From Deltaproteobacteria bacterium (lineage in GTDB: Bacteria; Desulfobacterota_B; Binatia; UBA9968): 19,469 bases of DNA. Position 1 is the stretch's first letter. The number at the start of each line of letters is the position of its first letter. Under the pieces are notes generated by a model, which worked only from the letters and a program-made list of their open reading frames with translations, was not told where the DNA came from and did no database searches. Location of the stretch: NCBI GenBank assembly GCA_005879255.1, contig VBKY01000148.1, positions 1 through 19,469 on the forward strand, read 5' to 3'. The position numbers and the translations under genes are program-made. Of the stretch, positions 14,571-19,469 are shown piece after piece.

Positions 14571-15596
14571 ATGAGCGAGAAAACGTTCGTCCATATATTG
14601 GACAGTTCGCTACGAGACGGTAGCCACGCGTTAAGTCACCAATACACCGCGGCTCAAGTCAGCAGCGTGGCGCGCGGCTTGGATGACGCCGGCGTCGAGA
14701 TGATCGAGGTCTCTCACGGCGACGGCTTGGGCGGCTCGACCATCACTTACGGATTCTCGAAGCAATCCGAAATGGAGCTACTCCAGGCGGCATCCGAGGT
14801 TATCAAGAATGGCAAGCTCGCGGTGTTGCTGCTGCCAGGGATAGGCACGAAGGACGATCTCAGAATGGCCGCCGACTATGGGGCCAAAGTGGCGCAGATC
14901 GCCACTCACGTCACCGAGGCCGATATCGCCGAGCAGCATATCGGCGCGGCAAAAAAAATGGGCATGGAAGTGATCGGCATGCTCATGCTGTCACACATGG
15001 GATCGCCTGAAACGATCGTCGAACAGGGAAAACTCATGGAAAGTTACGGCGCTGACGTGGTGTTAGTTACCGACTCCGCCGGCGCGCTCATGCCCGATAC
15101 GGTCAAGCAACGGGTCGCGGCGTTGCGCGCGGCGCTAAAGATCGGCGTTGGCTTCCACGGCCACAACAATCTTTCTCTTGCCGTTGCCAACAGCGTCGCC
15201 GCGATTGAAGAAGGCGCGCGCTGGATCGACGCTTGTACCTGCGGGCTCGGAGCCGGTTCCGGAAACACTCCGACGGAGGTGCTGGCCGCAGTGTTGGATA
15301 AAATGGGCTATGAGACCGGTATCAATTTGTGGAAGATCATGGACGTCGCCGAGAATATTGTGCACCCGATGATGCCGAAGCCGGTAAGAATCGGCAAAGT
15401 CAGTCTGACCATGGGTTACGCCGGAGTTTATTCCAGCTTTCTGCTCCACGCCGACAAGGCCGCCGAACAGTTCGGCGTCGACGCCCGCGATATTTTGGTC
15501 GAGCTCGGCAAGCGCAAAGTTGTCGGCGGACAGGAAGACATGATCGTCGAGGTGGCGATGATGCTGGCGGAGAAGCAGAACAGTACACCGAGATAA
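14571..15596 (+). CDS. 4-hydroxy-2-oxovalerate aldolase (DmpG/MhpE/BphI type)
   Basis: The 341-residue product from ATG 14571 (GGAG 8 bases upstream) has the HMGL-like TIM barrel start ILDSSLRDGSHALSHQYT with catalytic Arg15, metal ligand Asp16 and His19, and the second metal pair His196/His198 in GFHGHNN. GLGAGSGNTPTEVLAAVL and the C-terminal channel-forming domain are present. It splits 4-hydroxy-2-oxovalerate into pyruvate and acetaldehyde and should form the usual heterotetramer with the preceding dehydrogenase. A longer TTG-initiated frame overlapping the dehydrogenase end was rejected. Confidence 0.94.
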   Translation: MSEKTFVHILDSSLRDGSHALSHQYTAAQVSSVARGLDDAGVEMIEVSHGDGLGGSTITYGFSKQSEMELLQAASEVIKNGKLAVLLLPGIGTKDDLRMAADYGAKVAQIATHVTEADIAEQHIGAAKKMGMEVIGMLMLSHMGSPETIVEQGKLMESYGADVVLVTDSAGALMPDTVKQRVAALRAALKIGVGFHGHNNLSLAVANSVAAIEEGARWIDACTCGLGAGSGNTPTEVLAAVLDKMGYETGINLWKIMDVAENIVHPMMPKPVRIGKVSLTMGYAGVYSSFLLHADKAAEQFGVDARDILVELGKRKVVGGQEDMIVEVAMMLAEKQNSTPR

Positions 15597-15612
15597 AAAA
15601 AGTGGAGGAATG

Positions 15613-16446
15613 ATGCCCATGGAAAAAGAGCCGCAAGGTAAATACATCCAGGCGCGCGATCTGAAGCTTCACTATCACGAGTTTGGCAGCGGCCATCCGG
15701 TTATATGCATTCACGGCGCGGGTCCGGGCGCGTCGGGATGGAGTAATTTCAAGGGAAACGTCGACGCGTTTGCGAAGCAATACCGCACGATCCTCTTTGA
15801 CATGCCGCAATTCGGAAAATCGGATAAGCCGGTGATTAAAGATCAGCGGCTGACATTCCTCGCGGATGTGCTTGATGCGTTTATGGCGGTGACGGGTGTT
15901 GAAAAAGCGCATTTTATCGGCAACTCCATGGGTGGCCAGGCGGCGCTCAAGCTCGCCGTCGATCATCCGAATCGAGTCGACAAGTTGGTCGTAATCGGCA
16001 GCGGTGTGATCAAGGCGGGAAGCATATTCCAACCGATGCCTCTGGAGGGGATCAGAAACATCGCCAACTATTATAAAGATGACGGCCCGTCCATCGCAAA
16101 AATGCGCCAGCTGTTGGAAAGCTTGGTGAGCAACAAATCTCTCATTACCGAAGAATTGGTCCAAGAGCGCTTCGAAGCGAGCAACGATCCGGAGTTAATC
16201 GCGCTCGCCAAGCACGGCGCGCCAGGGACGGAGGATCTCTATTTCGATTTACTCAAAGTGAAGGCCAAGACGCTGGTGGTGTGGGGGCAGGATGATCGAG
16301 CCGGCGCGCTCGACGTCGGGCTGTTCATGTTGCGCCGCCTTGCCGATGCGCGCATGCATATCTTTCCGCGCTGCGGCCATTGGGCGCACGTCGAGCACCG
16401 CGACGAGTTCAATCAAGTGGTGCTGAATTTTTTTAAACACGCGTGA
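15613..16446 (+). CDS. Meta-cleavage-product hydrolase, alpha/beta fold (MhpC/BphD-like)
   Basis: It has the signature HGAGPGASGWSNFKGNVDAF of C-C bond hydrolases, the nucleophile elbow GNSMGG (Ser near residue 105), the acid in VWGQDDR and the base His in CGHWAHVEH. Such enzymes hydrolyse the ring-opened vinylogous 1,5-diketone to a carboxylic acid plus 2-hydroxypenta-2,4-dienoate, the substrate of the hydratase encoded three genes upstream. GGAGG precedes a cluster of ATGs (15610, 15613, 15619); 15613 or 15619 has the better spacing. Its stop overlaps the GTG of the next gene (GTGA). Confidence 0.9.
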   Translation: MPMEKEPQGKYIQARDLKLHYHEFGSGHPVICIHGAGPGASGWSNFKGNVDAFAKQYRTILFDMPQFGKSDKPVIKDQRLTFLADVLDAFMAVTGVEKAHFIGNSMGGQAALKLAVDHPNRVDKLVVIGSGVIKAGSIFQPMPLEGIRNIANYYKDDGPSIAKMRQLLESLVSNKSLITEELVQERFEASNDPELIALAKHGAPGTEDLYFDLLKVKAKTLVVWGQDDRAGALDVGLFMLRRLADARMHIFPRCGHWAHVEHRDEFNQVVLNFFKHA

Positions 16447-17834
16447 CCTTCGAATCGATTTCAACTATGGCTATCGGCGATCCAATCGGCGCCGCTCCCA
16501 TGCCTCTCTCGCTCGGCAAAGAGCGGGAGCAGTGGGTCAAACGAGCGTGGGACGCGATTGACGAAGACAAGCTTGGCGAGCTCAACCGTATGATGGCGAG
16601 CATCGCCAGCCCGACCGGACAGGAGAAGCAGCTGGCGTTGGCGCTGGTTGATGTCATGAATGCCGCCGGCATCGGCGCTTTTTTTCAGCCGATGAGTGAC
16701 GATCAAGGCAATGCGATCGGCCGTATCGCGGGAACCGGAGATGGCGCTGCCCTATTGCTCTATGCTCCGTTGGATACGGCGTTCTCAACCAATGAGGAAG
16801 AGGAATGCCCGTGGATCGGCGACCGATTACCGGCAGATATGACAACGAACGCAGCGGTCCGAGGCGGGGAGGTTGTCGGCATGGGCGCGGAAAATCCCAA
16901 GGGATACGCCGCTTGCGCCATTGCCGCGGCACAGGCGATAAAGGCGGCAGGTGTGTCGCTGCAAGGTTCGCTGTTAGTGGGCTTGGGAGCAGGAGGCATG
17001 CCGACCAACCGGCGGCCGTCGTTGCCCAAATTCCATGCCGGCCAAGGCGCTGGTTGTGCTTTCATGTTGGAACAAGGCGTACGCGGTGATTTCGCGATCA
17101 TCGCGAAACCGGGTTGGTCCGTCGCTTGGGAAGAGGTGGGACTGTGCTGGTTTAAAGTAATCGTGCGTGGCGATTTGAATTACACCGGCGTTCGTCATGT
17201 CGTCAAAGGCAGAAATCCCATCGTTCACGCCGCCAAGGTGATTGGCTTATTCGAAGAATGGTTTTCCGAGTACACAAAGAAAAATACCTCGGGACTGGTG
17301 GCGCCCCAGGGATCAATCAATGCGATTCAAGCGGGCTGGACTCATAAGCCGGCATTCGTTCCCGCGGCGTGCCATTTTTATGTCGATCTCAGAATCAGTC
17401 CACGTGTGAGTCCAATGGAAGCCAAGCGTCAGTTTGGCGAAGCCCTCGAGCGAATCGTCAAGGCGAATCCGGAGCTATCGATAGAATGGGAAATGATTCT
17501 CAGCATCCCGGGCAGTTCGACCGATCCCAATAGCTGGAGCGTGCAATCCTGCATGCGCGCGTGGGAATTCGTCGAAAGAAAAAAACATTCGCCCCGCACC
17601 GGAACCAGCGGCGCGACCGATGCAAATATCTTGCGCGCCGCGGGCATCCCGACTGCCCGCCTCGGCATGCCGCGTCTCGCAGCCGACAACGGCGACCAAC
17701 GGAGTGTATTTTCCATGGAGAGAAGCAACATTGCCGGCATGAAACAGCTGACCAAATGTTTGGTGTACGCGACCGTCGATACCTGTACTCGGGATCGGCA
17801 AGAAGTCCTCCAATCGGCCGCGGCGAAGCGGTGA
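16443..17834 (+). CDS. M20-peptidase-fold protein lacking its metal ligands
   Basis: The 463-residue protein follows the M20/ArgE/DapE layout: a first catalytic-domain half (about 40-190), an inserted dimerisation-type domain (about 225-360) and a return (SGATDANILRAAGIPTARLG, about 390-410). The canonical metal motifs are altered. GHxDT is APLDT with Pro109 in place of His, the GxGxxDxKG aspartate is Asn151 (GMGAENPKG), and the Glu-Glu pair is replaced in GLGAGGMP. No C-terminal HxxxE-type His is evident. It is translationally coupled to the hydrolase (GTGA overlap), so it is a genuine operon member. It may be an inactive scaffold, bind a carboxylate, or use a different mechanism. An in-frame ATG at residue 9 is an alternative start. 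Confidence 0.75.
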   Translation: MTFESISTMAIGDPIGAAPMPLSLGKEREQWVKRAWDAIDEDKLGELNRMMASIASPTGQEKQLALALVDVMNAAGIGAFFQPMSDDQGNAIGRIAGTGDGAALLLYAPLDTAFSTNEEEECPWIGDRLPADMTTNAAVRGGEVVGMGAENPKGYAACAIAAAQAIKAAGVSLQGSLLVGLGAGGMPTNRRPSLPKFHAGQGAGCAFMLEQGVRGDFAIIAKPGWSVAWEEVGLCWFKVIVRGDLNYTGVRHVVKGRNPIVHAAKVIGLFEEWFSEYTKKNTSGLVAPQGSINAIQAGWTHKPAFVPAACHFYVDLRISPRVSPMEAKRQFGEALERIVKANPELSIEWEMILSIPGSSTDPNSWSVQSCMRAWEFVERKKHSPRTGTSGATDANILRAAGIPTARLGMPRLAADNGDQRSVFSMERSNIAGMKQLTKCLVYATVDTCTRDRQEVLQSAAAKR

Positions 17835-17873
17835 TGAAAAGTTCTTTCGAGATCGGATACGACGGTACCTGAC

Positions 17874-19037
17874 ATGGAATCTAGCGTCGCCCACACCGCG
17901 GATCAAGAGCGCCAGCGCAGGTCGCGAACCAGTCCTTGGCCGCGTTACGATGAGGCCGCGCTGGGATTTCGCGATTATTGGTATCCCGCGATGGCATCTT
18001 ACAAACTGCGCCGTCGCCCCATTGCCTTAAGAATCCTCGGTGAAAAGCTGCTCTTCATCCGGCACCAAGGAAGATGTTTTGCTATCGAGGATCGGTGTGC
18101 GCACCGGGGAATGCCGCTTTCCATCGGCCGGTGCGAATTTCCCGGCACCAACACGATCACCTGTCGCTATCATGGCTGGACGTACGATGTTGGCAATGGA
18201 GTTTGCGTGGCGGCTTTGACCGACGGGCCCGATTCGCCGGTTGTCGGCAAGGCGAAAATAAAAACCTACCCGACCGAAGAACGTAAGGGGTTGATCTGGG
18301 TGTTTATCGGTGATGGTGCACCTCCTGCGCTTGAAGAGGATTTACCCGAGGAGCTTTTGCGTCCGGATGCGGTCCTGGGGGTTCGAGTAACCTTGCGGGC
18401 CGGCAATTGGCGGTTGGCGGCGGAGAACGGGCTTGATCCTTCGCATGCGGCCTATCTTCATCGCAACTCGTGGTTGACGTTGTTCCGAAAATTTCCGGCT
18501 GCCAAGACCAACGTAGCACCTCAAATCGTCGACCAGTGGGTTGGGTACACGCAGACCGCGCCGCTCATGGAAGCCGACTATCCCGGACTGGGTGTTTGGC
18601 CGAACGGCGAGTGGTGGAAGCGGCCGCGAAAAGGGTCGCCGACCAAAACTCAATTGAGGCTGCCTGGTTATCTGCGCGTCAATCCCTTTCCGGCTTCAGG
18701 CATTGTGCATTTCGAATGGTATGTCCCGGTGGATGAGCGGCATCATCGCTACTTCCAGTTTTCGGTCAAGTGGACCAGCGGGTTCAAGGCGTTGCAGTTT
18801 CGTTTGGCGTACTGGTTTTGGTGGCGCTGGTTAGCTCACGTGCAATTCAACGGACAAGATGCCCGGATGGTAAAGTTCATGGATCCTTTTTATGCCGAAG
18901 AAGACGGCTGGAAACGGGAGAAGCTTTATCGTCCCGATGTCGGACTGACCGCGTGGCGGAAGCATTGTCACGAGCACGCGCGCGCCGTGCAAAAGATCGC
19001 GGGTGCGTCAGATGAGCCGCGCGCAGAAATTTTTTAA
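17874..19037 (+). CDS. Rieske non-heme iron ring-hydroxylating oxygenase, large subunit
   Basis: The 387-residue protein has the Rieske [2Fe-2S] motif CAHRG...CRYHGW (Cys75, His77, Cys97, His100) and the mononuclear-iron motif NGLDPSHAAYLH (bridging Asp188, ligands His191 and His196). The length suits a single-component terminal oxygenase of the phthalate/vanillate-demethylase type, which would need a separate reductase. No reductase gene is in the window. It hydroxylates or demethylates an aromatic ring, producing the diol opened by the following LigB-type dioxygenase. No clear Shine-Dalgarno sequence precedes the ATG. A 12-codon frame (17834-17872) linking the preceding stop to this start may allow reinitiation. 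Confidence 0.92.
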   Translation: MESSVAHTADQERQRRSRTSPWPRYDEAALGFRDYWYPAMASYKLRRRPIALRILGEKLLFIRHQGRCFAIEDRCAHRGMPLSIGRCEFPGTNTITCRYHGWTYDVGNGVCVAALTDGPDSPVVGKAKIKTYPTEERKGLIWVFIGDGAPPALEEDLPEELLRPDAVLGVRVTLRAGNWRLAAENGLDPSHAAYLHRNSWLTLFRKFPAAKTNVAPQIVDQWVGYTQTAPLMEADYPGLGVWPNGEWWKRPRKGSPTKTQLRLPGYLRVNPFPASGIVHFEWYVPVDERHHRYFQFSVKWTSGFKALQFRLAYWFWWRWLAHVQFNGQDARMVKFMDPFYAEEDGWKREKLYRPDVGLTAWRKHCHEHARAVQKIAGASDEPRAEIF

Positions 19038-19109
19038 CCTGTTTCCTAACTCAACGATCATGATCTTCATAAGATGGAATATCAGCGGAAGTAAGCGAGG
19101 CAGAAAGCG

Positions 19110-19469
19110 ATGTTAGGACTTGGCTTGGCTGTGTCGCATGCGCCGTCCATGTTTCGCGGCCTAGAACATTGGCCGCTGATTCATCGAGTGCTCACGGACG
19201 GCGTGCCACAGCCACCGGAAATCGAAAGGGAAACCCCGGAGGTCATACAAAGGTATATCGATCGAATCCATCTGGGGTTTGAGGCGCTCAAGCAGCGGCT
19301 CGAAGCATTCAAGCCCGATGTTCTCTTGGTCGTCGGCGACGATCAGGCGGAAGTTTTTACCGAAGCGAACATGCCGACCTATTGTTTGTTCACCTGTGCC
19401 GAGGTGCACGGATCCATCAACATCGGGCTCATCGGTGAGCCGGAAGAAGAAAACCACATCACGCTGCGC
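19110..19469 (+). CDS. LigB-type (class III) extradiol dioxygenase, 5' part
   Basis: The first 120 residues are present and the window ends inside the gene. MLGLGLAVSHAPSMF holds the first iron ligand of the LigB family (His10). The second-ligand region reads PDVLLVVGDDQAEVF, where the classical LigB motif has a His in NDH; here Asp77-Asp78-Gln79 occupy it. Related ring-cleavage dioxygenase homologs with GDDQ are known to me as a subfamily, so this may be normal for that branch, but it implies a changed metal site. The function is extradiol cleavage of a dihydroxylated ring, or a derived reaction. An AGAAAG stretch 3 bases upstream is a weak ribosome binding site. A gap of 72 bases separates it from the Rieske gene. 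Confidence 0.8.
   Translation, partial: MLGLGLAVSHAPSMFRGLEHWPLIHRVLTDGVPQPPEIERETPEVIQRYIDRIHLGFEALKQRLEAFKPDVLLVVGDDQAEVFTEANMPTYCLFTCAEVHGSINIGLIGEPEEENHITLR

Overview
This window looks like a piece of an uncultured environmental bacterium of proteobacterial-type organisation. It has Shine-Dalgarno-led genes, moderately high GC, orphan NMT1/THI5-type binding proteins, LLM-class oxidoreductases, and many GC-rich palindromic intergenic repeats. Lineages such as Binatota, Tectomicrobia, Rokubacteria or deltaproteobacterial relatives would fit, but that is inference from gene style only; there is no rRNA or other taxonomic marker here.

Region 1 (1-4001) is a decayed or error-containing stretch. 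It holds the frameshifted C-terminal end of an unknown coiled-coil protein, a gene-poor gap, and a DUF4105 (Lnb N-terminal-type) membrane protein. That gene is translationally coupled to a lipoprotein alpha/beta hydrolase broken by two frameshifts, and a partial second copy of the hydrolase C-terminus follows.

Region 2 (4046-8571) is a set of loosely connected catabolic-type genes: a minus-strand NicX/M29-like metalloprotein, an NMT1/THI5-like solute-binding protein, an LLM-class flavin/F420 oxidoreductase with a frameshifted tail, and a 4,5-dihydroxyphthalate-decarboxylase-like binding-fold protein. No ABC permease or ATPase gene is present.

Region 3 (8572-11796, minus strand) starts with a repeat-rich spacer. 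The transcription unit reads, in its own direction: SDR-family protein 2, a 37-aa small protein with a very strong ribosome binding site, an NMT1/THI5-like solute-binding protein, and SDR-family protein 1. Both SDR paralogs have lost the YxxxK active-site signature, and SDR 2 has also lost the glycine-rich cofactor motif.

Region 4 (11797-19469, plus strand) starts from a divergent promoter region carrying a 10-bp inverted repeat. An IclR-family regulator is followed by a tightly packed aromatic meta-cleavage operon: 2-hydroxypentadienoate-type hydratase, acylating acetaldehyde dehydrogenase, 4-hydroxy-2-oxovalerate aldolase, meta-cleavage-product-type hydrolase, an M20-fold protein without its metal ligands, a Rieske ring-hydroxylating oxygenase, and a LigB-type extradiol dioxygenase cut by the window end. 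Together they could hydroxylate an aromatic ring, open it, hydrolyse the product, and convert the dienoate to pyruvate and acetyl-CoA. The divergent SDR/binding-protein unit probably shares the IclR control and handles the substrate or an early intermediate. The substrate is not evident from the sequence.
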